Below, piece after piece: positions 10,301 to 20,500 of a stretch of DNA of 64,000 nucleotides. Within the stretch, counting starts at the first letter, position 1, and every line of letters starts with the position of its first letter. The DNA is from Natronosporangium sp035305625 (GTDB lineage Bacteria > Actinomycetota > Actinomycetes > Mycobacteriales > Micromonosporaceae). The notes below the pieces were generated by a model. It made no database searches. It had not been told where the DNA came from and saw only the letters and a list, made by a program, of their open reading frames with translations. The position numbers were made by a program, and so were the translations under genes. The stretch covers positions 1,670,250 through 1,734,249 of the forward strand of contig CAWEKD010000005.1 of NCBI GenBank assembly GCA_963809545.1, written 5' to 3'.

Positions 10301-11303
10301 CGGGGTGCAGGCGGCGGCGTCCGAGGTCCCGTTGACGGTGAATCTGTACACCCTGGACGGGGAACTGCGCTACGACAATCTCCGGCAACTGGCCACCACG
10401 GAGGTCACGGTCAGTTGGCAGGCCGGCGGCCTGGTGGAGGTGCCGGTGCGAGCCTGGGTGCCGGCCGGGGCCGAGCTGGTGGTGGAGGTGGCGGCACCGG
10501 AGCTGGCGGACCGGGGGTTCTTCTTCCCGGGAGCCAACCACCACGGCCAGACCGCGCCGTCGTACTTCGCCTCCAGCGCCTGTGGCCACCTCGAGCCGGT
10601 GGACCTGGCCGCACTCGGCTTCCCGCAGGTGCACCTGGTGATGGCGGTGACCGGGCAGGACCGGCAGGGGTGCGCGCGTCCAGATTGGCTGTCGGTTTCT
10701 CCCAGTGCGGGTGTTACGGCGCCGGGGGCGAGTAGTGAGGTCACGGTGACCTTTGATGCCTCCGGGTTGGCGCCGGGTGAGTACGAGGCGCTGCTGTGTG
10801 TGGAGAGCAATGATCCAGTTTCGCCGGTGGTGGAGGTGCCGGTTGCGCTGACGGTGGTCGAGGGTGCGGCGCCGGTGTGTGACACCACGATCACTGGGGT
10901 GCATGTGGGTGCGTTGCATGTCACCGAGGGGGTGACCTGTCTGGCGGCGGGTGCCCAGGTGTTGGGTGAGGTCAACGTGTCCGCGGGTGCTGGGCTGGTG
11001 GCTACGGCGGCGGTGGTGCAGGGTCCGGTGTCGGCGTTGGGCGCCTCGGTGTTGGAGTTGGCGTTCACGCAGGTGACCGGTCCGGTGGTGGCCTCTGGTG
11101 GTAGTGGGTCGGTGTGGTTGTTCGCCAACCAGGTGACCGGGTCGGTGACGTTGGTGTCCAACGTCACTGACGGGGAGGTCGTGGTGTCGGGCAACACGGT
11201 GATCGGGTCGTTGTCGTGTTTCGGTAATGATCCGGCTCCCACGAATCTGGGGTTGCCGAACACCGCCACCGCCGGCACCTATGGCCAATGTGCACAGCTG
11301 TGA
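7308..11303 (+). CDS. Large secreted beta-propeller protein with Ig-like and C-terminal beta-helix-like module
   Basis: 1331 residues with an N-terminal hydrophobic export signal (about 17-42). About thirteen repeats of roughly 45-50 residues follow (to about residue 775), each with ALAVYDGxLIVGGxF and IARWDG, a beta-propeller pattern like kelch repeats. Next come a choice-of-anchor-D/Ig-like domain (about 785-885), a second Ig-like domain (from 890), a domain with YLRTF-type start and FFFPGANHHGQTAPSY (about 945-1120), a BACON-like Ig domain (from W1127) and a Cys-containing beta-helix-like module (C1191 to the end). GTG 7308 lacks a clear Shine-Dalgarno, and GTG 7335 is an alternative. There is no LPXTG or surface anchor. 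A role in surface binding is inference only. Confidence 0.85.
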   Translation: MSRRPHAVSVERGQQRVRAVAVSTALTLALVMGWSAGAGSAHPSGFGAAAPGPGATDSQVGTQAELGWRSQFFGPGLDTGDSATGSGGATALAVWDDGDGPALYAGGWFITAGPHEANRIARWDGEQWSPLVGPDGTGITMAGSGNANVHALAVYDGALIVGGYFDRAGGVPVHNVARWDGRSWQPMGAGLSGGIGVETLAVINGELYAGGSFRTSGDTVVERVARWDGESWQPVGGGMGSGYVYALAEYDGALIAGGSFTDADGQPIRRIARFDGDGWQPLGEELDNTVRALIVYDGQLIAGGVFDRAGGATVNRIARFDGQRWQPLGSGMSGGQGPTVYALTTYRGDLIAAGAFQEAGGATVNYIARWDGTEWSPLAGPDGVGTDNGVSALTVYQDTLIAGSSAFRRAGGVVVNYLAAWDGTGWSALPGLATGLSHAASGFGSVAAAVVWDGALIVAGEFVYAGGQVVNRVARWDGATWQPLRGSFGTGVSGSVSALAVYQGDLIVAGRFEGAGGLTVNGIARWDGREWWPLSGPAGAGLDSSVTTLAVYDGDLIVGGHFQHAGGVPAPYLARWDGTRWSAFDASPNQLVSALAVYDGDLIVAGSFTQLGDTPVNRIARWDGGQVHPLAEGVDRSVLALTVHEDALYVGGTFTQAGGAAAHRIARWDGVTWSALSTPEGAGVDRDVTALASFRGELYLGGRFTQAGGAAAQSIARWDGAAFQPLTGGGVGGVVTPVVAALTPYDPDGPGPLPEQLAVGGTFHTTGGMANWGLAMYGPTDPVAHLTASPASVDFGATPTGEAAEPVPVTLTSSGTLPVQVAELPAPAAPFTEVERDCPEPPFTLAPTTSCTVWYGFAPTDAGEQAATVRIGTDAGVVTVTLAGVGLAAPPVISVVPDQVAAELVGGDTGTVEVQVRNSGQSDLDWWFVDDTTSVAVSAGTAAAARTLTHSASMEVLPDHAVSCTRSTGDTRPSQFLRTFRLTEFGIEEDFLVTGVTFGVQAAASEVPLTVNLYTLDGELRYDNLRQLATTEVTVSWQAGGLVEVPVRAWVPAGAELVVEVAAPELADRGFFFPGANHHGQTAPSYFASSACGHLEPVDLAALGFPQVHLVMAVTGQDRQGCARPDWLSVSPSAGVTAPGASSEVTVTFDASGLAPGEYEALLCVESNDPVSPVVEVPVALTVVEGAAPVCDTTITGVHVGALHVTEGVTCLAAGAQVLGEVNVSAGAGLVATAAVVQGPVSALGASVLELAFTQVTGPVVASGGSGSVWLFANQVTGSVTLVSNVTDGEVVVSGNTVIGSLSCFGNDPAPTNLGLPNTATAGTYGQCAQL
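10691..11275 (+). repeat. Shared module cassette, copy A
   Basis: Copy A of a DNA cassette encoding a BACON-like Ig domain plus the beta-helix-like module. Bases 10716-11235 match 23828-24347 without a visible difference (520 bp). Bases 10874-11275 match 21978-22379 with one C/T difference, and 10691-10801 match 21771-21881 exactly. Such identity inside otherwise diverged genes points to recent duplication or gene conversion. Confidence 0.9.
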
Positions 11304-11326
11304 CCACGGAGGAGAGGGGAGGAAAT

Positions 11327-14300
11327 ATGTCGGGTACCTACGGCGGCTGGCGCGGCCGACTGATGACGGTGGCCACGGTAGCGGTGACGATACTTGGGTT
11401 CCTGACGCTGCCGTCGGCGTCGGCGACGGCGGGTGGTCCCGCCTCCGGGCAGCTGGAGCGGGGGCAGCCGCTCCTCGCATCGGCCCCAGCCGTACCGGCC
11501 GGCTTGGAGCTGGCCTTGGAGCGGAGCCTGGCGGAGGACGGGTTGCCACAGACCAAACTGGTCGCTGCGGACGGACGCGACGGCGACCGGTTCGGCACCG
11601 CGGTGGCGGTGGCCGGCGACACCGCGGTGATCGGCGCCATCCTCGCGGCGGTGGAGGGTAAACCGGCCCAGGGGGCGGCGTACGTGTTCGTGCGGGAGGG
11701 TGACGCCTGGGTGGAGCAGGTGAAGCTGACCGCGTCGGACGGGCAGGCGTTCGACCGGTTCGGCGGCGCGGTCGCCTTCGACGGCCAGACCCTGGTGATC
11801 GGGGCCTGGGGAGCCGCCGGCACCACCGGGGCGGCGTACGTGTTCGTGCGGGAGGGTGACGCCTGGGTGGAGCAGGCGAAGCTGACCGCACCCGATGGGC
11901 GCCCCGACGACCTGTTCGGTGAGTACGTGGCGGTGGCCGGGGACACGATCGTGGTGGGCGCCCCCGGGGTGGACGGCGCAGGCACCAACTTCGAGCAGGG
12001 GGCGGCCTACGTGTTCACCCGCACCGGTGACCGCTGGCAGCAGGAGGCCCGACTGGAAGCCCCGGACGGGCAGCGCGGCGACCAGTTCGGACATGGGGTG
12101 GCGGTCGCCGGCGACACGGTGTTGGTGGGAGCCCCGTTCGCGCAGGTGGACGGCGCGAATCTGCGCGGGGCGGTGTACGTGTTCTCTCGGAGCCAGGGTT
12201 GGGGTGAACCCACCGTTCTGGCCGCTTCCGATGGCGCGCCGCTGGACCGGTTCGGGTTCTCAGTGGCGATGACCGACGACACTGCGGTGATCGGGGCGAT
12301 CGGGGCCGCCGGCGTCGAGCCCAGCACCGGCGCGGCGTACGTGTTTGTCCGCGATGGCGACGCCTGGGTGGAGGAGGCGAAGCTGGTCACCTCCGACTCG
12401 GTGACGTACGACAACGTCGGAGTCGGGGTGGCCATCAACCCCGGTGGAGACCGGGTGGTGCTCGGGGCGGACTTCGCCGCCGTCGGGGAGAACTCCCTCC
12501 AGGGAGCCGGGTATCTGTTCGTGCGGGACGGTGACGCCTGGGTGGAGGAGGCGAAGCTGTTCGGCGCCGACGGTGCGGAGAACGACGGGTTCGGGCGCAG
12601 TGTGGCGGTGACCGACGGCGCGGCCCTGGCGGGCTCCAGCGGATCCACCGTGGATGGCATGGAGGTCAGCGGCGCGGCCTACCTGTTCCCGCTGCCGACC
12701 GAGGACGACACTCCCACAGACGGGAAGCGGTTGACCGCCTCGGACGGGGCCGCCGGAGACCTGTTCGGCCGCGCGGTGGCGGTGGACGGGAACACCGCCC
12801 TGGTGGGGGCCGATTGGGCGGACATCAACGGCAACCACAACCAGGGGGCGGCGTATGTGTTCGTGCGCGACGGTGACGCCTGGGTGGAGCAGGCGAAGCT
12901 GACCGCACCCGACGGCGCCTCTTCTCACCAGTTCGGAATCTCGGTCGACCTGGACGGGGACACCGCGGTGGTCGGCAACGCCCGAGAGGCGGTGTACGTG
13001 TTCACCCGTACCGGTACCGACTGGACGTGGCAGGCCACGCTCACCGCGCCGGAGCCGACCGGGGCGGACCTGTTCGGGGCGGCGGTGGCGATCGCCGGGG
13101 ACACGATCGTGGTGGGGGCGCGGCAAGCAGACGTGGCCGGGCAGATGAACCAGGGCGCGGCCTGGGTGTTCACCCGCACCGGGGAGCAGTGGTCGGCGCA
13201 GGCGTCCCTGACCGCCGCCGACGGGGCCGCGTTCGACCTGTTCGGAGGCGCGGTCGCCATCCACGCGGACACGGTGGTGGTGGGAGCGGAGTTCGCCGAC
13301 CTGCACGGTCGGCCAGATCAGGGGGCGGCCTATGTGTTCACCCGCTCCGGTGACCAGTGGGTGGAGCAGGCGAAGTTGACCGCCGCCGATGGGCAGGCCG
13401 GGGACCGGTTCGGAGGCGCGGTGGCGGTCGCGGGTGACACCGCGGTGGTCGGCGCCTATGCGGCCGCCGGTGATCAAGGGGCGGCGTACGTGTTCGACCG
13501 GATCGACGGGGACTGGGTCGCGCAGGCCCGGCTGGCCACCGCCGCCCCGTCGGCGTGGTTCGGCGCGGCGGTCGCCACCACCGGCCCGGCGGTGCTGGTG
13601 GGCGCCCTGCACGAGGCGGGTTCCCAGGGGGCGGCGTACCTGTTCGTCCAGGACGGCGACGACTGGTCGGCGCCGGAGCGACTGGCGGTGGGGGACGCCG
13701 ACGCCCAGTTTGGTAACGCGGTCGCGCTCCAAGGGGACACCGTGCTGGTGGGGGCGTGGACCAGCACGGTGCGTGGCCAGGAGGCTCAGGGCGCGGCCTA
13801 CGTCTATCACCGGGAATTGCCGGCCCCGGACCCTGGCCCAGACCCCGAGCCGGAGCCGGAGCCGGTCTGCGACACCACCGTCCGCGGGGTGCACCCCGGG
13901 CCGCTCGTGGTGACCGACGGCGTGACCTGTCTGGCCGCCGGCGCCCAGATCCTGGGGGAGGTGAACGTGGCGTCCGGCGCCGGCCTGGTGGGTACGGCGG
14001 CGGTGGTGCAGGGCCCGGTCTCCGCCCTCGGCGCCACCCGGGTGGAGCTGGCGTTCAGCCAGATCACCGGCCCGGTCCTGGTCAGCGGGGCGACCCAGCA
14101 CGTGTGGTTGTTCGCCAACCAGGTGACCGGCTCGGTGACGCTGGTGTCGAACCGGACCCCGGCGGCGGACGTGGTGGTGTCCGGCAACGTCGTCATCGGG
14201 TCGCTGGCCTGTTTCGGCAACGAACCGGCGCCGACCGACCGGGGCCTGCCCAACACCGTCACCGCGGAGAAGGTCGGCCAATGCGCTGACGGCCCACCAC

Positions 14301-15781
14301 CGGTGCAGATCACCACGACCGAGTTGCCGACGCTGCACGTCTTCGAGCCGTACCACGCCACGTTGACCGCGGCGGGCGGCACCGCTCCGTACACCTGGTC
14401 GGTGGCCGGGCTGCCGGCCGGGCTGCGGCTCGATCCGCACACCGGGGTGATCACCAATGATCCGGAGGCGCCGGCGATCACCGGCCCGGTACCGGAGTCG
14501 GTCACCGTGACCGTCACCGATCACCACGGCGCCACCGACCGGGTCACCCTGCCGCTGAGCGCGGTGACGGTGACCCGGATGGCGGCCGGGCTGGAACACA
14601 CCTGTGCGGTCACCACCGACACCACCGTCTACTGCTGGGGCGGCAACCTGTCCGGGCAGCTCGGTGACGGCACCACGACCAGCCGCCCGCTGCCGGCGCC
14701 GGTGGTGGATCCGGACGACCCGGACCGGCCGTTCACCGGCGCGGTCGATGTCTCGGCCTGGCTGGGGCACACCTGCGTCACCACGGTGGAACGCACGGTC
14801 TGGTGCTGGGGCTTCAACGGTGGGGGCCGGTTGGGGATCGGGCACGACCGTTCGGAGGTGATTCCGGTGCCGGGGCAGGTGGTCGGGCCAACGGGAGACG
14901 GCTACCTGCAGGATGTGGTGGCGGTCGGCGCGGGGGAGGTGCACACCTGTGCGCTGGTGGCCGACGGCCGCGCCTACTGCTGGGGCGACAACTGGCGCGG
15001 CCAGCTCGGGTCACCGGTCGGGGCCACCGGAGTGCCGGTGCCGGTGGCGGATCCGGACGACGCGAGCCAGCCGCTGACCGGGTTGACCGCGCTCGGCGTC
15101 GGCGGATTCCACACCTGCGCGGTCACCGAGGCCACCACCGCCTACTGCTGGGGCTGGAACAACGCCGGCCAGCTGGGGATCGGTGACTATGTGCCGGTCC
15201 AGTCCCGGCGACCGCTACCGGTGGTCAACGCAGCCGGGCAGCTGGTGACCGGATTGGCGACGGTGGATGGTGGGAGTGTGCACACCTGCGCCACCACCAC
15301 GGCCGGCACCGCCTACTGCTGGGGGCAGAACGCCCGCGGGCAGCTGGGGAACGGTGCCGCCCCGGAGAACCAGCCCGCGCCGGTGCCGGTGGCGGACCCC
15401 GCCGACCCGACCGCCCCGCTGGCTGGCCTGACCCGGGTGGCGACCGGTGCCATGCACACCTGTGCCCTCACCGAGGCGGGCACCGTCTCCTGTTGGGGCA
15501 GCAACTCCGGAGGCCAGCTCGGCGACGGCGGCACCACCGACCGGGATCTGGCGGCGCCGGTGGTGGACCCCGCTGACCCGACCGCGCCGCTGACCGGGGT
15601 GGTGGGGGTGGCCCACCATGGGTGGCACACCTGTGCGGTCACCGAGGCCGGCATCCCGTACTGCTGGGGCCACAACTACGAGGGTCAACTGGGGGATGGC
15701 AGCACCGTGGACCGGGCGGTGCCGACTCCGGTGCGGCCAGCGGCAGAGCCGGAGACCGGACGCGTTAGTCTGCAAGGGTGA
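11327..15781 (+). CDS. Giant secreted FG-GAP / RCC1 repeat protein
   Basis: About 1484 residues from ATG 11327, chosen because GAGGGGAGG ends a few bases before it; earlier in-frame starts have none. A signal sequence (about 10-38) is followed by many FG-GAP integrin-type repeats (about 77-825; units such as DxFGxxVAVxGDTxVVGA and QGAAYVFxRxGDxW). A Pro/Glu linker leads to the Cys-containing beta-helix-like module (from C848, diverged in DNA from the other copies), then a putative-Ig domain (about 994-1080) and seven RCC1-type repeats (HTCAV...YCWGxNxxGQLGDG, about 1083-1475). The gap to the previous gene is 23 bases. The TGA overlaps the GTG of gatB (GTGA), implying translational coupling with a housekeeping gene. 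Confidence 0.87.
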   Translation: MSGTYGGWRGRLMTVATVAVTILGFLTLPSASATAGGPASGQLERGQPLLASAPAVPAGLELALERSLAEDGLPQTKLVAADGRDGDRFGTAVAVAGDTAVIGAILAAVEGKPAQGAAYVFVREGDAWVEQVKLTASDGQAFDRFGGAVAFDGQTLVIGAWGAAGTTGAAYVFVREGDAWVEQAKLTAPDGRPDDLFGEYVAVAGDTIVVGAPGVDGAGTNFEQGAAYVFTRTGDRWQQEARLEAPDGQRGDQFGHGVAVAGDTVLVGAPFAQVDGANLRGAVYVFSRSQGWGEPTVLAASDGAPLDRFGFSVAMTDDTAVIGAIGAAGVEPSTGAAYVFVRDGDAWVEEAKLVTSDSVTYDNVGVGVAINPGGDRVVLGADFAAVGENSLQGAGYLFVRDGDAWVEEAKLFGADGAENDGFGRSVAVTDGAALAGSSGSTVDGMEVSGAAYLFPLPTEDDTPTDGKRLTASDGAAGDLFGRAVAVDGNTALVGADWADINGNHNQGAAYVFVRDGDAWVEQAKLTAPDGASSHQFGISVDLDGDTAVVGNAREAVYVFTRTGTDWTWQATLTAPEPTGADLFGAAVAIAGDTIVVGARQADVAGQMNQGAAWVFTRTGEQWSAQASLTAADGAAFDLFGGAVAIHADTVVVGAEFADLHGRPDQGAAYVFTRSGDQWVEQAKLTAADGQAGDRFGGAVAVAGDTAVVGAYAAAGDQGAAYVFDRIDGDWVAQARLATAAPSAWFGAAVATTGPAVLVGALHEAGSQGAAYLFVQDGDDWSAPERLAVGDADAQFGNAVALQGDTVLVGAWTSTVRGQEAQGAAYVYHRELPAPDPGPDPEPEPEPVCDTTVRGVHPGPLVVTDGVTCLAAGAQILGEVNVASGAGLVGTAAVVQGPVSALGATRVELAFSQITGPVLVSGATQHVWLFANQVTGSVTLVSNRTPAADVVVSGNVVIGSLACFGNEPAPTDRGLPNTVTAEKVGQCADGPPPVQITTTELPTLHVFEPYHATLTAAGGTAPYTWSVAGLPAGLRLDPHTGVITNDPEAPAITGPVPESVTVTVTDHHGATDRVTLPLSAVTVTRMAAGLEHTCAVTTDTTVYCWGGNLSGQLGDGTTTSRPLPAPVVDPDDPDRPFTGAVDVSAWLGHTCVTTVERTVWCWGFNGGGRLGIGHDRSEVIPVPGQVVGPTGDGYLQDVVAVGAGEVHTCALVADGRAYCWGDNWRGQLGSPVGATGVPVPVADPDDASQPLTGLTALGVGGFHTCAVTEATTAYCWGWNNAGQLGIGDYVPVQSRRPLPVVNAAGQLVTGLATVDGGSVHTCATTTAGTAYCWGQNARGQLGNGAAPENQPAPVPVADPADPTAPLAGLTRVATGAMHTCALTEAGTVSCWGSNSGGQLGDGGTTDRDLAAPVVDPADPTAPLTGVVGVAHHGWHTCAVTEAGIPYCWGHNYEGQLGDGSTVDRAVPTPVRPAAEPETGRVSLQG

Positions 15782-17280
15782 GCACCACCGTCGTTCCCGA
15801 CTTCGCCGATGTTGTCCGCCGCTATGAGCCGGTGATCGGGCTCGAGGTGCACGTCGAGCTCGGCACCCGGACCAAGATGTTCTGCGGCTGCCCGACCACG
15901 TTCGGTGCGGAGCCGAACACTCAGGTCTGCCCGGTGTGCCTCGGCCTGCCGGGGAGCCTCCCGGTGGCCAACCGGGCGGCGGTGGAGGCCACGATCCGGA
16001 TCGGGCTGGCGCTGCACTGCCAGATCGCCTCCTGGTGTCGGTTCGCCCGGAAGAACTACTTCTATCCGGACATGCCGAAGAACTACCAGATCAGTCAGTA
16101 CGACGAGCCGCTGTGCTTCGACGGCTGGCTGGACGTGGACGTGGACGGCGAGACTGTCCGGGTCGGCATCGAGCGGGTGCACCTGGAGGAGGACACCGGC
16201 AAGACCCTGCACCTGGGTGGGGCGGCCGGACGGATTCACGGTGCCACCGAGTCGCTGGTCGACTACAACCGGGCCGGGATTCCGCTGGTGGAGATCGTGA
16301 CCAAGCCGATCACCGGCACCGGTGCGCTGGCCCCGGCGGTGGCCCGGGCGTACGTGACCGAGCTGCGGGACCTGATCCGGGGGCTGGGGGTATCGGATGT
16401 CCGGATGGAGCAGGGGTCGCTGCGCTGTGACGTGAACACCTCGCTGGCTCCGGTCGGATCGGCGGAGTGGGGTACCCGGACCGAGACCAAGAACGTCAAC
16501 TCGCTGCGGAGCGTGGAGCGGGCGGTCCGCTCGGAGATGCTCCGGCAGGCGGCGGTGCTGGACGCGGGTGGCCGGGTGGTGCAGGAGACGCGGCACTTCC
16601 ACGAGGACACCGGGGAGACCACGCCCGGTCGCTCGAAGGAGGCCGCGACCGACTACCGCTACTTCCCGGAGCCGGACCTGGTGCCGCTCGCCCCGGACCC
16701 GGAGTGGGTCGAACAGCTGCGGCAGTCGCTGCCGGAGCTGCCTCGGCAGCGCCGGCGCCGGCTCCAGGCGGAATGGCAGCTGTCCGACAAGGACATGCAG
16801 GCGATCGTCAACGCCGGTGCCCTGGACCTGGTGGAGGCCACCGTGGCCGCGGGCGCGGCGCCGGAGGCGGCGCGCAAGTGGTGGCTGGGGGAGCTGGCGC
16901 GGCGGGCGAATGAGTCCGGGGTGGAGCTGGCGCAGCTGGGGGTCCGGCCGCAGGACGTCGCCGAACTGCAGGGCCTGGTGGATGAGGGCAAGCTCAACGA
17001 CAAGCTCGCCCGGACCGTGCTCGATGGGGTACTGGCCGGGGAGGGTACGCCGACCCAGGTGATGGACGCCCGGGGGCTGGCGGTGGTCTCCGACACCGAG
17101 GCGCTGACCGCCGCAGTGGACGAGGCGATCGCCGCCAACCCGGAGGTGGCGGCCAAGGTGCGGGATGGCAAGGTCGCCGCCGCGGGGGTGTTGGTGGGGG
17201 CGGTCATGAAGGCCACCCGGGGCCAGGCCGATGCCCGGACGGTCCGGGAGCTGATTCTGTCCCGACTCGGGGTCGCCTGA
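15778..17280 (+). CDS. gatB: Asp-tRNA(Asn)/Glu-tRNA(Gln) amidotransferase subunit B
   Basis: A 500-residue GatB with the family start YEPVIGLEVHVEL, the cysteine cluster CGCPTTFG...CPVCLGLPG for zinc, the signature YFYPDMPKNYQISQYDEPL, and a C-terminal YqeY-like tRNA-binding helical tail (VRDGKVAAAGVLVGAVMKATRGQAD). It activates the misacylated tRNA with ATP and transfers ammonia supplied by GatA. The GTG start at 15778 overlaps the stop of the giant secreted gene, so its translation may depend on that gene unless another promoter exists. Confidence 0.97.
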   Translation: MSTTVVPDFADVVRRYEPVIGLEVHVELGTRTKMFCGCPTTFGAEPNTQVCPVCLGLPGSLPVANRAAVEATIRIGLALHCQIASWCRFARKNYFYPDMPKNYQISQYDEPLCFDGWLDVDVDGETVRVGIERVHLEEDTGKTLHLGGAAGRIHGATESLVDYNRAGIPLVEIVTKPITGTGALAPAVARAYVTELRDLIRGLGVSDVRMEQGSLRCDVNTSLAPVGSAEWGTRTETKNVNSLRSVERAVRSEMLRQAAVLDAGGRVVQETRHFHEDTGETTPGRSKEAATDYRYFPEPDLVPLAPDPEWVEQLRQSLPELPRQRRRRLQAEWQLSDKDMQAIVNAGALDLVEATVAAGAAPEAARKWWLGELARRANESGVELAQLGVRPQDVAELQGLVDEGKLNDKLARTVLDGVLAGEGTPTQVMDARGLAVVSDTEALTAAVDEAIAANPEVAAKVRDGKVAAAGVLVGAVMKATRGQADARTVRELILSRLGVA

Positions 17281-17460
17281 CGCCGCGGCTGCGGATTGCG
17301 GATGATGCGCCGCGCCGCGGCGTCCGCTTTGTCGCCTGTGGGCGGACACGCTGGCCTAATAGAACGATGTAGATGGGTTAGCGGAGGCGGTCGCCACCGG
17401 TGCCACCCGATCGGACAGTTTTCGCCTCTTGCCGGGTGTTGCCCAACCGGCTAGTTTCAG

Positions 17461-17515
17461 GTCGGTAAGTAACCGACTAGGTGAGCGGGGGCACCTATAG
17501 GTACGAGGGAGTACC
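17461..17515 (+). promoter_or_regulatory. Structured 5' leader of the subtilase gene
   Basis: Three adjacent perfect hairpins precede GTG 17518. GTCGGT/ACCGAC spans 17461-17477. TAGGTG/CACCTA with loop AGCGGGGG spans 17478-17497. GGTAC/GTACC spans 17500-17515 with GAGGGA, the likely Shine-Dalgarno, in the loop. The middle hairpin recurs before 22601 and 24568. No known riboswitch consensus was matched. Confidence 0.6.
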
Positions 17516-17517
17516 AG

Positions 17518-20500
17518 GTGGCTCTTCGCGTAAAGGGTCTTTTACCCAAGATCGTCACGCTCGCAGGCGTGACGGCACTCGCGGTCGCCATGCCACAGCC
17601 CGCCCTCGCCCAGCCTGCGCTGGGTGACAGCGGCGCATCGGGACAGGCGGCCCAAGATATAGCGACCATCGCGGACGAGTACGTAGCAGCCGGGTTGGAG
17701 TCCGACACCGGCCTGTGGATCGTCCAACTCGACCAGCCGTCACTGGCGACCTACGCCGGTGACATCGCGGGCCTGCCCGCGACCAGCCCAGCGGTTACCG
17801 GGACGCCCAAGCTGGACGTCAATGCGCCGGCCAGCCACGCCTACCTGAACCACCTCGACCAGGTTCAGGCCGAGGCGATCGAGGCCATGGAGAATGCGCT
17901 GGGCCGCTCGATCGAGGTGGCGTACCAGTACCAGAACGTCCTCAACGGGCTGGCGGTGCGAGTGAGCGCGGCGGAGGCCGCGCAGCTGGCCACGCTGCCC
18001 GGAGTGGCGGCGGTGCTGCCGGACATCGTGAACCAGATCGAGACCGATGTCAGCAACGACCTCATCGGATCGCCGAGCATCTGGAACGGTGACACCGGCC
18101 CGGACCTCGGCACCCGGGGTGAGGGTGTCATCGTCGGGATGCTCGACACCGGCGTCAACGCCTTCCACCCGTCGTTCGCGGCGGTGGACGGTGACGGGTA
18201 CGCGCACACCAACCCGTACGGCGCCGGCAACTACGTCGGGGTCTGTGACCCGTCCCACCCCAACCACCAGCCTGTCTGCAACGACAAGCTGATCGGGGCG
18301 TGGAACTTCAACACCAACGGGCCGAACTTCCCCAGCGCGCTGGACTGGAACGGACACGGTAGCCACGTCGGCAGCACCATCGCCGGCAACAAGCACGAGG
18401 CGACGTTCACCTTCGGCCAGACCGAGTTCACCCGGACCATCTCCGGGGTGGCCCCGCGGGCGAACGTCATCTCCTACCTGGTCTGCGACCCGGGTTGCCC
18501 GCAGAGCGCCAGCGTGGCCGCGATCAACCAGGCGATCGCGGACGGGGTGGACGTGCTCAACTACTCCATCTCCGGCACGGACAACCCGTGGCAGGACTCG
18601 GTCGATCTGGCCTTCCTGGACGCGTTCGAGGCCGGCATCGTGGTCTCCGCCTCGGCCGGCAACAGCGGGCCGAACACGGTGGCCAAGACCGGGCCGTGGA
18701 ACCTGTCCGTGGCCGCCAGCACCACCAAGCGGATCTTTGCGCACACGGTGGACGTGGACGCGCACGGCATCACCGATCTGCCGGCGGTGCCGGGCGACGG
18801 GCCACAGGTGTCGGCGGACATCGAAGGCGAGCTTCGGGTGGTCGCGGGCAACCGGGACGGGTGCTCGCCGTTCCCGGCCGGCGCGTTCGACGGCGCGATC
18901 GCGCTGATCCAGCGTGGTGGCTGCGAATTCGGGATCAAGGTGAACAACGCCGACGCGGCCGGTGCGATCGCGGTGGTGCTGTTCAACAACCAGGGTGGTC
19001 CGCCGACCGCACCGGGTGGGCTCGGGCCGAATGACCACAACACCCAGATCCCGACCGTGATGCTGGAGCAGCGCACCGGCGAGCCGCTGTGGGACCTCAT
19101 CATTGATCAGGGCCCGGTCGACGCCCGGATCAACCTCGAGGCGCAGATGTTCATCGACGCGGAGGCCTGGGAAGACGTGATGGGGGCGTTCAGCTCGACC
19201 GGCCCGAGCCGGTTCGAGATGCTGGCGCCGACCGTCACCGCGCCGGGTGTGAACATCCTGGCGGCGGTCGAGGCCGACGGTGCTGACACCGACCGGTACG
19301 GACTGCTGCAGGGCACCTCGATGTCCTCGCCGCACGCGGCGGGCTCGGCCGCGCTGCTGGTGGCGCTGCATCCGGACTGGACGCCGGCGCAGATCCGCTC
19401 CGCGCTGGCCTCGACCGCTGACCCGGAGGGGATCCGGGCACCGGACGGGGTCAGTGAGGCCAACCCGTTCCACTATGGCTCCGGACGGGTGAACCTGGAC
19501 GCAGCCGGCCGGATCGGGTTGGTGATGGACGAGACCCACGCCAACTTCGTGGCGGCCAACCCGGCCACCGGTGGTGACCCGAAGACCCTGAACCTGCCGG
19601 CGTTCGTGAACCACGAGTGCTACGAGTGCACGTGGGAGCGCACGGTGACCAGCGTCGCCGACACCACGGTGACCTATGAGGTCGAGTGGACCAAGCCGGC
19701 GGACATGGGCCTGGAGGTCACTCCGAGCACGTTCACCATCGCCCCCGGCGAGAGCGTGGACATCACCGTCACGGTCAACGGCAGCGCTCTGCCGAACGGC
19801 CAGTGGGCGTTCGCGGACCTGCGGCTGGTCACCAACGGCACCCACGCCAACGGTCAGCCGGTCGCGGACGTGCACTACCCGATCGCGATCATCGCCTCGG
19901 ACCGGCCGGCGGACGCTCCGTCGATCTCGGTCGAGCCGGACGAGCTGAGCTCGGTGCAGGGTCCTGACCAGGTGGTGACCAAGGAGCTGACCATCGGCAA
20001 CACCGGCACCGCGCCGCTGAACTGGAGCGTGCTGGAGGACGCCACCCGGCTTCCGCAGGGGGCCACCTCGCCGGTGACCGCCTCCGCGGGCTCGGTCGCG
20101 GTGGAGGGCGCGACCCTCACCACCGCGCCTCGGCTGCTGTCCGGGGTGTTCGGGCCGCCCGCGCCGCGGGTGGTCATGCCGGAGAGCCCGGCCACTCCGG
20201 CGAATACGATCACGATCACCCACTCCCAGTCGCAGGCGATCGTGGAGCTGAACTCGGTGGCGTGCTCGCCGGACAACGGGGCCACCACCACCGAGAACTC
20301 CTACCTGCGGACGTTCACCCTGGCCGACTTCGGGATCACCAGTGATTTCGCGGTCTCGGAGGTGTCGTTCGGGGTGGAGACGCTGCGGAGCTCTCCGCAG
20401 ACCATCACCGTGAACGTCTACCGGATGACCGACCCGAGCAGTTCCCTCACCTACAGCAACCTCACGCTGCTGGGCAGCACTGACCAGTTGCTGCAGCCGA

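Noticed and set aside
7308..15781. DNA-level tandem repeats or CRISPR-like array in the repeat-protein genes
   Set aside because: The periodicity is at the protein level (propeller, FG-GAP and RCC1 units) with diverged DNA; there are no spacers or constant repeats.
17461..17515. c-di-GMP-I or c-di-AMP riboswitch
   Set aside because: One hairpin loop resembles part of the c-di-GMP-I element, but the GNRA hairpin and other conserved blocks are not visible upstream.
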